This document shows, one piece after another, positions 42,884 through 49,874 of a stretch of 51,805 bases of DNA. The stretch's first letter is position 1; each line of letters opens with the position of its first letter. The notes under the pieces were generated by a model. That model did not search any database and was not told the origin of the DNA. It saw only the letters and a list, made by a program, of their open reading frames with translations. The position numbers and the translations under genes were made by a program. The DNA is taken from positions 1 to 51,805 of the forward strand of contig JAHBTA010000010.1 in assembly GCA_019638805.1 (NCBI GenBank), in the 5' to 3' direction. The stretch is from Microbacteriaceae bacterium. GTDB taxonomy: Bacteria > Actinomycetota > Actinomycetes > Actinomycetales > Microbacteriaceae.

Positions 42884-43102
42884 GTGGCCAAGGCTGACGC
42901 GGGGGGCGGCGCCGAGCAGGAGCCGAAGGGCGCGCCCGCGGGCGACGCCGCGCCCGCGAAGAAGCGCCGCCCGCGGCACCGCAAGCGCGTAACCACGGAG
43001 CCGCTGGCCGGGACCGATCCGACCCCGTCATCCGAGCCGCCCCGCCACCGCCTGGACGAGAACGACGCGCGCCTGCGCGAGGACAAGCCCCCGCACTACT
43101 GA
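42884..43102 (+). CDS. Small basic disordered protein
   Basis: This 72-residue protein starts at GTG 42884, four bases after the helicase-like stop, so it is probably in the same transcript. It is Ala, Lys, Arg and Pro rich (PAKKRRPRHRKR in the middle, LDENDARLREDKPPHY at the end), with no domain and likely no fixed fold. The basic middle suggests nucleic acid binding. The pairing with the helicase-like gene is the best clue. I do not recognise a family. Confidence 0.6.
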   Translation: MAKADAGGGAEQEPKGAPAGDAAPAKKRRPRHRKRVTTEPLAGTDPTPSSEPPRHRLDENDARLREDKPPHY

Positions 43103-43114
43103 GCCGCCCCGCCG

Positions 43115-43184
43115 CCGAGATTGCGGGTTCCTCTCGAGATGTCCGCGAGCTCGCACCATTCTCGGGACGACCGTGCAATCTCGG
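43115..43184. repeat. 70-bp imperfect palindrome between convergent genes
   Basis: Outer arms CCGAGATTGC (43115-43124) and GCAATCTCGG (43175-43184) match perfectly. Further in, TCTCGAGATG pairs with CATTCTCGGGA with one bulge, and GCGAGCTCGC (43145-43154) forms the centre. It may be a dispersed repetitive element or a bidirectional terminator for the two convergent genes. Confidence 0.7.
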
Positions 43185-43190
43185 GAGGGG

Positions 43191-43595
43191 TTACCGCTTG
43201 AGCAGGTCGCGGATCTCGGTGAGCAGCTCGGCCTCGGTCGGGGGGACCTCGGCGGGTTCGCCCTGCTCCTTGCGGCGCTGCCCGAGCTTCCGGAGATAGT
43301 TCATGGGCACGATGAGCGCGAAGTAGACCACCGCCGCGATCAGCACGAACTTGATGACGGCCGAGATCACCAGGCCCCACGACAGCACGACTGCGGGCGC
43401 ATCGCCCTCGGCCGCGCGCAGGGTCACGCCCGCGCTCTCCAGATCGCCCGAGTTGAACAGCAGGGCGATGAGCGGGTTGAAGATGCCGTCGACGAGCCCC
43501 GTCACGATCGCGGTGAACGCGCCGCCGATGACCACCGCGACGGCGAGGTCGATGACGTTGCCGCGCAGGATGAACTCGCGGAAGCCCTTGAGCAT
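43191..43595 (-). CDS. mscL: Large-conductance mechanosensitive channel MscL
   Basis: This 134-residue channel reads from ATG 43595 with a strong AAGGAGGA site. It has the N-terminal helix (MLKGFREFILRGNVIDLAVAVVIGGAFTAIV), TM1 with glycine packing, an outer loop, TM2 (GLVISAVIKFVLIAAVVYFALIVP) and a charged C-terminal helix. It opens under membrane tension to release solutes on osmotic downshock. Neighbours (FmdB, 5-FCL, galU) match the conserved actinobacterial order. Confidence 0.96.
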   Translation of the reverse strand: MLKGFREFILRGNVIDLAVAVVIGGAFTAIVTGLVDGIFNPLIALLFNSGDLESAGVTLRAAEGDAPAVVLSWGLVISAVIKFVLIAAVVYFALIVPMNYLRKLGQRRKEQGEPAEVPPTEAELLTEIRDLLKR

Positions 43596-43627
43596 GGTGT
43601 GTCCTCCTTGTGTCAGGTTCCTGTGTG

Positions 43628-43954
43628 TCAGGTTCCGGTCGACGCGGATGCGGACGATGTTGCGGGGGCGGCTGCGGGGGCGCTCGCGGATGCGGCAGCC
43701 GGCGCGGGCGCGGACGTCTCCTTCTTCTCGGCGGGCTTCGATTCGCCGGAGGACTTCTCCGCCCGGGAGTCGGTGCGGTAGAAGCCGGAGCCGTTGAAGG
43801 TCACGCCGACCGAGTTGAAGAGCTTGCGCAGGCGGCCGCCGCACACCCTGCCGTCGATGACCTGCGGGCACTCGGTGAGCGAGTCGTCCGTGAAGGCCTG
43901 CTGGATGTCGAAGGCGGTGCCGCACTCGGTGCAGCGGTAGGAGTAGGTGGGCAT
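43628..43954 (-). CDS. FmdB-family zinc ribbon protein, Ruc-like
   Basis: This 108-residue protein has a zinc ribbon (YRCTECGTAFDIQQAFTDDSLTECPQVIDGRVCGGRLRKLF), then VGVTFNGSGFYRTDSR, followed by a low-complexity Ala/Ser tail. The order beside mscL and 5-FCL and the FYRTDSR block match mycobacterial Rv0991c (Ruc), a redox-switched chaperone. The first Cys pair is CxxC but the second is Cx8C, unlike the usual CxxC. Whether the redox switch works the same way is open. It lies 32 bases from the mscL start, on the same strand. Confidence 0.85.
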   Translation of the reverse strand: MPTYSYRCTECGTAFDIQQAFTDDSLTECPQVIDGRVCGGRLRKLFNSVGVTFNGSGFYRTDSRAEKSSGESKPAEKKETSAPAPAAASASAPAAAPATSSASASTGT

Positions 43955-43999
43955 GTCAGCGTTTCTCTGGCACGGGTTTCACCGGGCCGGGTCCTGGAC

Positions 44000-44581
44000 T
44001 CAGCGGAGTGGCACGATGCCGCTCGGGGTGACCACGCCGTTCACCGGCTGGTCGTGCACCTCACGGGGCACCGCGTCGACGAGCTCGTCGTCGAAGATCA
44101 CAGCATAGACGGGCGGGCAGCCCTCCATGGAGCCGAGCGTCTTGTCGAAGTAGCCGCGCCCCCAGCCCAGGCGCATGCCCGTGCGGTCCACCGCGGCGGC
44201 CGGCACCACGATGAGGTCGACGTCGTTGATCGCGATCGGGCCGAGCAGCTCGCTCGTCGGGGTCGGCATCCCGAGCAGGTCGACCTCCTCGCTGCCGCCG
44301 TCGTAGGGCGCCCAGTCCAGCAGGCCGTCCTCGCGCGAGACAGGAAGCAGCACCCGGATGTCGTTCTCGCACGCCCAGTCCAGGAAGTCGCGCGTGCCGG
44401 GCTCATCGGGAAGCGAGAGATAGGCCGAGATCGAGCGGACGCCGAGGTCGGAGGCGAGATCGACCAGGTGCTGCGTGATCGCGGATGCAGCGGCGGCCCG
44501 CTCGGTCGAGGTGCGGATGCGGCGTCGTTCCCGAATCTGGGCGCGCAGGGCCCGCTTCTCGGATTCGGCTGTGTCCGGCAT
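44000..44581 (-). CDS. 5-formyltetrahydrofolate cyclo-ligase
   Basis: This 193-residue enzyme reads from ATG 44581. It carries the basic N-terminal helix (KRALRAQIRERRRI) and the C-terminal active-site block GMRLGWGRGYFDKTL, with a glycine-rich loop for ATP. It returns 5-formyl-THF to the folate pool via 5,10-methenyl-THF. The gene diverges from galU, and both have a -10 box seven bases before the start. The open frame extends upstream to 44911 but there overlaps galU and is not coding. Confidence 0.93.
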   Translation of the reverse strand: MPDTAESEKRALRAQIRERRRIRTSTERAAAASAITQHLVDLASDLGVRSISAYLSLPDEPGTRDFLDWACENDIRVLLPVSREDGLLDWAPYDGGSEEVDLLGMPTPTSELLGPIAINDVDLIVVPAAAVDRTGMRLGWGRGYFDKTLGSMEGCPPVYAVIFDDELVDAVPREVHDQPVNGVVTPSGIVPLR

Positions 44582-44588
44582 CCCCCCG

Positions 44589-44594
44589 AGTCTA
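44589..44594 (-). promoter_or_regulatory. Predicted -10 element for leaderless 5-FCL gene
   Basis: On the minus strand TAGACT ends seven bases before ATG 44581. A GGGGGG run between could also act as a ribosome site, so the call is tentative. Confidence 0.35.
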
Positions 44595-44629
44595 AGTCGT
44601 CCGAAAAGCCCGGAGCGCGCCCGATTCGT

Positions 44630-44635
44630 TAGCCT
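44630..44635 (+). promoter_or_regulatory. Predicted -10 element for leaderless galU
   Basis: TAGCCT ends seven bases before ATG 44643, with no ribosome site. Confidence 0.5.
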
Positions 44636-44642
44636 GAGCGCT

Positions 44643-45536
44643 ATGCCCCACGTGATCTCCAAGGCCGTCATTCCTGTCGCAGGCATGGGCACGCGATTCC
44701 TGCCGGCCACCAAGGCCATGCCCAAGGAGATGCTGCCGGTCGTCGACAAGCCCGCGATCCAGTACGTGGTCGAGGAGGCGGTGTCCGCCGGGCTGCACGA
44801 CGTGCTCATGATCACGGGCCGCAACAAGAGCGCGGTCGAGAACCACTTCGACAAGGTGGGCGAGCTCGAGGCCGTCCTGCGCAGCAAGGGCGACGACGAG
44901 AAGCTCGACAAGGTGCGCTACTCCACCGACCTGGCGGATGTGCACTACGTGCGTCAGGGCGATCCGCTGGGGCTCGGCCACGCCGTCCTGCGCGCCCAGA
45001 TGCACGTCGGGCACGAGCCCTTCGCCGTGCTGCTGGGCGACGACATCATCGACGAGCGCGACGCCCTGCTCACCCGGATGCTGCAGGTGCAGGCCGACCT
45101 CAACACGACCGTGGTCGCGCTGCTTGAGGTGGACCCGTCGCAGACCCACCTGTACGGCATCGCGACGGTCGAGCCGACGGGTGAGGACGACGTCGTGCGC
45201 GTGACCGGGCTGGTCGAGAAGCCGCCGCCCGGCGAGGCGCCCTCGAATCTCGCGATCATCGGGCGCTACGTGCTGCGACCCGAGATCTTCGAGGTGCTGG
45301 AGCGCACCGCGCCGGGCAAGGGCGGCGAGATCCAGCTCACCGACGCCCTCCAGGAGCTCGCGCAGGGGCCCGCCTGGACGGGCGGCGTGCACGGCGTCGT
45401 GTTCCGCGGCCGGCGCTACGACACGGGCGACCGGCTGGACTACCTGAAGGCGATCGTGCAGCTCGCGAGCGACCGGGGCGACCTGGGCCCGGACTTCCGC
45501 GGGTGGCTGCGGGAGTTCGTCGAAACCCTGCCATGA
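44643..45536 (+). CDS. galU: UTP-glucose-1-phosphate uridylyltransferase
   Basis: This 297-residue nucleotidyltransferase makes UDP-glucose from UTP and glucose-1-phosphate. The nucleotide loop is GMGTRFLPATKAMPKEMLPVVDKP. LLGDDIIDE, then VEKPPPGEAPSNLAIIGRYVL, are the further active-site blocks. It is first of a coupled row (galU, rimJ-like, sepX, pdxH) and its stop overlaps the next start by four bases. Confidence 0.96.
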   Translation: MPHVISKAVIPVAGMGTRFLPATKAMPKEMLPVVDKPAIQYVVEEAVSAGLHDVLMITGRNKSAVENHFDKVGELEAVLRSKGDDEKLDKVRYSTDLADVHYVRQGDPLGLGHAVLRAQMHVGHEPFAVLLGDDIIDERDALLTRMLQVQADLNTTVVALLEVDPSQTHLYGIATVEPTGEDDVVRVTGLVEKPPPGEAPSNLAIIGRYVLRPEIFEVLERTAPGKGGEIQLTDALQELAQGPAWTGGVHGVVFRGRRYDTGDRLDYLKAIVQLASDRGDLGPDFRGWLREFVETLP

Positions 45537-46183
45537 GCTCGATCCCCACGCTGCGGGATGGCGGGGTCGCCATCCGCTCGATCCGGCTCCGCGACGCGCG
45601 GGCCCTCGAACGCGAGCTCGCGGTCAACCGCGGCTGGCTGCGGAAGTGGGAGGCGACCAACCCGCTGGGCCCGGTCGGGTACGACGCGCGGGCCAGCATC
45701 CGCTCTCTCCTGGCGGGTTCCCGCACCGGCGGGGGCGTTCCGTTCGCGATCGAGGTGGATGGCGAGTTCGGCGGGCAGTTGAACGTGTCCTCGATCGCCT
45801 ACGGGTCGCTGTCGTCGGCATCGATCGGCTACTGGGTCGCCGAGCGCTTCGCGGGGCGCGGGGTGACCCCGGCCGCGGTGGCGCTGGCGACCGATCACTG
45901 CTTCTTCACGCTCGGCCTGCACCGCATGGAGATCTGCATCCGTCCCGAGAACGAGCCGAGCCTGCGCGTGGTCGAGAAGCTCGGGTTCCGGTATGAGGGG
46001 TTGCGGAGGCGCTACATCCACATCAACGGAGACTGGCGCGACCACTTCTGCTTCGGTCTCACGGTCGAGGAGGTCCCGCAGGGCGTGCTGCGGCGCTGGC
46101 GCGACGGCAAAGTGCCCGCGTCGGTCGGCGTCGTTCCGGAGGCCGATCGCCGCGCCGCGGCGAGCCCACTGCGCTTGGGCTGA
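45533..46183 (+). CDS. RimJ/RimL-type GNAT acetyltransferase
   Basis: This 216-residue GNAT protein is read from ATG 45533 (ATGA overlap with galU). It has the acetyl-CoA segment (YWVAERFAGRGVTPAAVALATDHCFFTLGLHRMEI) and the late block ENEPSLRVVEKLGFRYEGLRRRYIHINGDWRDH, as in RimJ/RimL N-acetylating enzymes. Relatives acetylate protein N-termini. The locus order galU-rimJ-sepX is conserved in Actinobacteria. Confidence 0.92.
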   Translation: MSSIPTLRDGGVAIRSIRLRDARALERELAVNRGWLRKWEATNPLGPVGYDARASIRSLLAGSRTGGGVPFAIEVDGEFGGQLNVSSIAYGSLSSASIGYWVAERFAGRGVTPAAVALATDHCFFTLGLHRMEICIRPENEPSLRVVEKLGFRYEGLRRRYIHINGDWRDHFCFGLTVEEVPQGVLRRWRDGKVPASVGVVPEADRRAAASPLRLG

Positions 46184-46192
46184 CGGGCGTCA

Positions 46193-46198
46193 TACCCT
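46193..46198 (+). promoter_or_regulatory. Predicted -10 element for leaderless sepX
   Basis: TACCCT ends six bases before ATG 46205, with no ribosome site. Confidence 0.5.
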
Positions 46199-46204
46199 CG
46201 CCTC

Positions 46205-47032
46205 ATGGACCTGACCGGGGCGGGCACCGCGATCATGCTCGCGCTCGCCGCCGGGCTGTGGTTCCTCTATCTCGTTCCGACCTGGGTGCGCCGCCGGGAG
46301 CACCTCGCCACCGAGCGCCGCACGGTGCGCCTGCAGGCCATGCGCGTGCTGGCGGAGAGCAGCGAGCAGCCCGAGCAGCCGACCACCGGGCCGATCACCC
46401 GGGAGCTGGCGCGCGCCGAGCGCGAGTTGCGGGCTCGCCAGCGACGAGCGGATGCCATGGTCGACACCCCGGGCGCGATCCGTCGGCGGCGCATGCGTCG
46501 CACGCGCGTGCTGGCGAGTGTGCTCATGATGGCCGCCACCGGGGTGGGGGTCGTGCAGCTGTGGCTCATCGCGACGACCGGGATCACGCTCGGGGCGTGG
46601 TTCGTGCTGGCCGGGACGCTCGTGGCCGGGGGGCTCGCGGTGGCGGTGCAGCGGGCGCTCGACGTGCGCTCGGCGCCGCGGGGGAGCGCGGGGCTGCGCG
46701 TCCGCCGGGAGTCGGGGACGGGCATCCCCGCCGCCCTGCTGGAGGGCGTGCCCACGCGACCGGCCGACCCGGCTCCCTGGCAGCCCGTGGCGGTTCCGCC
46801 GCCCCTGTACGCGTCGCGCCCCGCTGTGCAGCGCGCGGCCCCGTCGCCGGGTGCGGCGCAGCTCGTGCGCGAGGCGCTCGCCGCCGATGCGCCCGTGCGG
46901 CCGGCGGCTCCCGTGCAGCCGATCGCGTCGGCGCCGACCAGTCGTTACGCGGCGATGGGCCTCATCGATCCGGCCGACACGCAGGCCCCCGATCTGGACG
47001 AGGTGCTGCGCCGCCGGCGGAGCGCGGGATGA
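46205..47032 (+). CDS. sepX: Divisome membrane protein SepX/GlpR-like
   Basis: This 275-residue membrane protein has one N-terminal helix (GTAIMLALAAGLWFLYLVPTWV), a basic cytosolic loop rich in Arg and Glu, then two further helices (VLASVLMMAATGVGVVQLWLI and LGAWFVLAGTLVAGGLAVAV), and a long Pro/Ala-rich tail. The helix, RRREH junction and neighbours (galU, rimJ) match SepX/GlpR, which takes part in septum formation in Streptomyces and Corynebacterium. Function is inferred from order and topology. It has its own -10 box and overlaps pdxH by four bases. Confidence 0.78.
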   Translation: MDLTGAGTAIMLALAAGLWFLYLVPTWVRRREHLATERRTVRLQAMRVLAESSEQPEQPTTGPITRELARAERELRARQRRADAMVDTPGAIRRRRMRRTRVLASVLMMAATGVGVVQLWLIATTGITLGAWFVLAGTLVAGGLAVAVQRALDVRSAPRGSAGLRVRRESGTGIPAALLEGVPTRPADPAPWQPVAVPPPLYASRPAVQRAAPSPGAAQLVREALAADAPVRPAAPVQPIASAPTSRYAAMGLIDPADTQAPDLDEVLRRRRSAG

Positions 47033-47667
47033 GCTCGTTCTCCGAACACCAGCAATACACGTCGGGGGAGCTGCCCGACGGGGCGCTCGGGCCCGACCCG
47101 ATCGCGGCCCTGGAGGCGTGGCTCGCCGACGCCGAGGCGGCCGGGCTGCCCGACCCGAACGCGATGGTCGTCGGGACGGTCGAGGCGGACGGCCGCCCGA
47201 GCTCGCGCACGGTGCTGTGGAAGGGCGTGGACGCGGGCCGCCTCGCCTTCTTCACCAACCGGGAGTCGGCCAAGGGCCTCGCGATCGCGCACGAAGCGCG
47301 GGTCTCGCTGCTCTTCCCCTGGTACGGGTTGCACCGGCAGGTGCGCGTCGAGGGCGTCGCAGCGTTCGCGCCGGACGAGCTAAGTGATGCGTACTGGGCG
47401 ACGCGACCGCGCGGATCGCAGGTCGGCGCCTGGGCGAGCGAGCAGTCCCGGCCGATCGGCTCGCGCGATGAGTTGGACGCCCGCGAGACGGCGGCCGAGG
47501 AGCGCTTCGCCGGGATCGAGACCCTGCCGCGCCCGCCGCACTGGGGCGGGTATCTGGTGACCCCGGCATCCATCGAGTTCTGGCAGGGCCGCGCGTCGCG
47601 CCTGCACGACCGGCAGCTCTACGAGCGCGCGGGCGACGGGTGGCGGGTGACGCGGCTGCAGCCGTGA
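47029..47667 (+). CDS. pdxH: Pyridoxamine 5'-phosphate oxidase
   Basis: This 212-residue FMN enzyme converts pyridoxine or pyridoxamine phosphate to PLP. Characteristic blocks are SSRTVLWKGVDAGRLAFFTNRESAKG (FMN site), LFPWYGLHRQVRVEG, SEQSRPI and the C-terminal PPHWGGYLVTPASIEFWQGRASRLHDR. Complete length. The start overlaps the sepX stop by four bases. The tRNA-Ala gene follows; the recombinase frame on the opposite strand overlaps its last 49 bases. Confidence 0.96.
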   Translation: MSSFSEHQQYTSGELPDGALGPDPIAALEAWLADAEAAGLPDPNAMVVGTVEADGRPSSRTVLWKGVDAGRLAFFTNRESAKGLAIAHEARVSLLFPWYGLHRQVRVEGVAAFAPDELSDAYWATRPRGSQVGAWASEQSRPIGSRDELDARETAAEERFAGIETLPRPPHWGGYLVTPASIEFWQGRASRLHDRQLYERAGDGWRVTRLQP

Positions 47668-49460
47668 GTCGGTTGCAACCTTGAGCCGATGGGAAGCCGG
47701 GGGCCGCGGGGCCTGATATCGTTGACGGGTTCCGGGCCCTTGGCGCAGTTGGTAGCGCGTCTCGTTCGCAATGAGAAGGTCAGGGGTTCGAATCCCCTAG
47801 GGTCCACCCCACGCACAAGGCTCGAACCCTTGCCAACGGAAACGTTGGCCGAGGTTCGGGCCTTGTTCATGTCTGCGGCCCAGGTCAGGGCGTTGGCGTT
47901 GACCTGCGGATCGAGGAGCATCTCGAAGGGCCGGTTGTGCTCGGCGCGCAGCTCGTTGTCTTCGTCGATGAAGACCTTGGTGAAGAATGCCTGGTTGCAC
48001 AGGCGCCGGTTGGTGTCGTCGCACCTGCGGTAGATATCGGCGCAGTCGCCCAGCAATCCGAGCGCGTCGTCGAGGTGGGCGCGGGCGTCGGCGTAGTCGC
48101 CGAAGTGGGCGTCGATCCGGCGGGTCACCTGATCGAGTTCGGCGAGGATGCGGTCCTGCTCGCGCTTGAGCACGGCGAGCGGGATCGCGTCGGCGTAGTG
48201 CGCCTGCATGAGGAGATCCTGCTCGCCTTCGAGCCGGTCGCGGTTGGTGGTCAGGCGGTTCAACTCATCAGTTTCCGCGGCCATAAGCCGGTCGAACTCG
48301 TGGTGGAGCATGCCCGAGAGCGCGTCCTGCTGAGCGGGCGTGATCTGGACGCGCGTGTAATAGTCCTCGATGAGCTTCTCGACGTCTTCGATGAGCATCG
48401 CTTGGCGGGTGCAGTCGGTGCGCTTGGAATGTCGGCCCGAGCATACGAAGTAGCAGTAGACGTTGCCGTGACGGTTCTTCGCGTTCGAGACGATGAGCCG
48501 GGAACCGCACTGGCCGCAGTGGATGGTGCCTTTGAGGTAGTGGCCGTGGACTTGGGTTGCCTCGACCGCGCACTGATGCGCGGTGAGCACGGACTGAACC
48601 TGGTACCAGACCTCGGCAGGCACGAGCGCCGGATGGTTGCCCTTGTAGCGGGTACCTCGGTAGATGACATCGCCCTTGTAGTACGGGTTGGTCAGGAGCC
48701 GATGGACGGTAGACACCGCCAACGGCTTCGCCGGCCGTTTCGGAGTAGGGAGGGTGCGCAGCCCGCGCGAGGTGAGTTCGTCGTGCAGTTGGCTGACGCT
48801 CCAGTTGCCCGAGGCGTAGGCCTTGAACGCCCACTCGATCATCGGTGCCCGCTCGGGATCGAGTTCGATGGTGCGGACTTCACGGCCGAGCTCGTCGCGC
48901 TTGCGGACGTTCAGGTAGCCGATGGGCGCGCGCCCGTTCGTGCCACCACCGATGGCCTTCTGGGTCATGCCCTTGGTGACCTCGGTGGCGAGGTTCCGGG
49001 AGTAGAACTCGGCGATCGTGGACATGATGCCATGCAGGAGCATCCCGGAAGGGGTCTCGTCGATGTTCTCCGACGCGGACACGAGCATGACCCCGCACTG
49101 TTGGAGTGCGAGGTGGATGCTCACGTCGTCGGCGCGGTTGCGGGCGAGCCGGTCGACCTTGTGGACGATGCAGTAGGAGACCTGGTTGGCCTTGACGTAC
49201 TGGATCATCCGCATCAGCTCGGGCCGGTCTGACGACTTGGCGGAGGCACCTGCGTCGATGAACTCCTCGACGATGCCGGCGCCGAGCTGTTCAGCCTTGC
49301 GCCGCGTCGCGTCGCGTTGAGCTGGGATCGAGAAGCCTTCGTCGGTGCCGCCTTTCTCGGCCTGCTCGCGGGTGGAGACTCGCAGGTAGGACACGGCGGC
49401 AGCCGCAGTCTTGGGCGGGTCGATGAGGCTGGCTGCCGGATCGTCGGCGATGGTGGTCAT
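47619..49460 (-). CDS. Large serine recombinase (integrase) of the element
   Basis: This 613-residue protein is read from ATG 49460. The N-terminal resolvase domain includes YLRVSTREQ with the catalytic Ser near residue 28 and VDRLARNR. A recombinase domain follows (NVRKRDELGREVRTIELDPERA). Then come a zinc ribbon (CGQCGSRLI, and CSGRHSKRTDCTRQ) and a coiled coil. About residues 1-551 lie in the element; the last 62 residues read through the tRNA and its chromosomal flank to a TAG at 47619-47621. The true end before integration may differ. It should carry out element integration and excision at the tRNA-Ala site. Confidence 0.9.
   Translation of the reverse strand: MTTIADDPAASLIDPPKTAAAAVSYLRVSTREQAEKGGTDEGFSIPAQRDATRRKAEQLGAGIVEEFIDAGASAKSSDRPELMRMIQYVKANQVSYCIVHKVDRLARNRADDVSIHLALQQCGVMLVSASENIDETPSGMLLHGIMSTIAEFYSRNLATEVTKGMTQKAIGGGTNGRAPIGYLNVRKRDELGREVRTIELDPERAPMIEWAFKAYASGNWSVSQLHDELTSRGLRTLPTPKRPAKPLAVSTVHRLLTNPYYKGDVIYRGTRYKGNHPALVPAEVWYQVQSVLTAHQCAVEATQVHGHYLKGTIHCGQCGSRLIVSNAKNRHGNVYCYFVCSGRHSKRTDCTRQAMLIEDVEKLIEDYYTRVQITPAQQDALSGMLHHEFDRLMAAETDELNRLTTNRDRLEGEQDLLMQAHYADAIPLAVLKREQDRILAELDQVTRRIDAHFGDYADARAHLDDALGLLGDCADIYRRCDDTNRRLCNQAFFTKVFIDEDNELRAEHNRPFEMLLDPQVNANALTWAADMNKARTSANVSVGKGSSLVRGVDPRGFEPLTFSLRTRRATNCAKGPEPVNDIRPRGPRLPIGSRLQPTHGCSRVTRHPSPARS
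47734..47806 (+). tRNA. tRNA-Ala (anticodon CGC)
   Basis: Acceptor stem GGGCCCT/AGGGTCC has the G3:U70 pair that marks alanine tRNAs. D arm GCGC-AGTTGGTA-GCGC, anticodon stem TCTCG/TGAGA with loop TTCGCAA, and T arm AGGGG-TTCGAAT-CCCCT follow. The 3' CCA is not encoded (A then CCC). A -10-like TGATAT lies at 47714-47719. Its 3' end is the edge of the mobile element. Confidence 0.95.
47816..47865. other. 50-bp nested dyad next to the tRNA (attachment-site candidate)
   Basis: Outer arms CAAGGCTCGAACC (47816-47828) and GGTTCGGGCCTTG (47853-47865) pair with one wobble. An inner stem GCCAACG-GAAA-CGTTGGC (47832-47849) is perfect. The element lies just inside the island border and within the 3' end of the recombinase frame. 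Confidence 0.5.
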
Positions 49461-49642
49461 CGGGGGCTCACTCTCACGCGGTTCGACCCTCGCTTTCCCA
49501 ACTGTTCGTGGGAGGAGTGTTGATCGTGAGAGCAGCCGGTGAAGGCTGTAGGGCGAGACCTGATGGTCTCGGTGCGTGTTGCCCGCCGAGCGGCGAGGTT
49601 TAGGCCACAACACCCCGCATCGCGAGGCTTGCAGTGTTCATT
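49461..49642. other. Upstream region of the recombinase gene
   Basis: This 182-bp gap separates the recombinase start from the previous gene's stop. It must hold the recombinase promoter and leader. No clear gene, hairpin or strong promoter was found. Confidence 0.4.
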
Positions 49643-49870
49643 CTACCGGGCGGCTTCAGAGGCGGCCAGGACATCTGTCGCCGCTCGGTAGGTGTCGGGC
49701 ACCCGCTCGGCCGCGCGGGCCGCGCGGCTCTCGCCGGTCTCCTGCAACGTCAGCCGGATGAGAACCTCGGCGAGCTTGTGCAGGTCGGCGCGTTCGCGGT
49801 GGACGGCCCGGACGGAGAACGACCGCTCCTCGTACGGGCGACGGTCGGTCTTCTTGGCGTAGCGGCTCAT
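49643..49870 (-). CDS. Small element protein of unknown function
   Basis: This 75-residue protein reads from ATG 49870, four bases after the stop of the gene before it. It is charged and helical (VRAVHRERADLHKLAEVLIRLTLQETGESRAARAAERVPDTYRAATDVLAASEAA), with no domain I can name. It sits between the DUF4913-like gene and the recombinase, as small ORFs often do in actinobacterial elements. The frame also extends upstream of 49870, but within the preceding gene. Confidence 0.6.
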   Translation of the reverse strand: MSRYAKKTDRRPYEERSFSVRAVHRERADLHKLAEVLIRLTLQETGESRAARAAERVPDTYRAATDVLAASEAAR

Positions 49871-49874
49871 CGAT

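Noticed and set aside
44582..44911. N-terminal extension of the 5-FCL frame
   Set aside because: It runs antisense through galU and has no family similarity; ATG 44581 gives the normal length.
47619..47806. Possible separate protein over the tRNA (GFEPLTFSLRTRRATNCA)
   Set aside because: This is a well-known product of reading a tRNA gene in a protein frame; it is only the tail of the recombinase frame.
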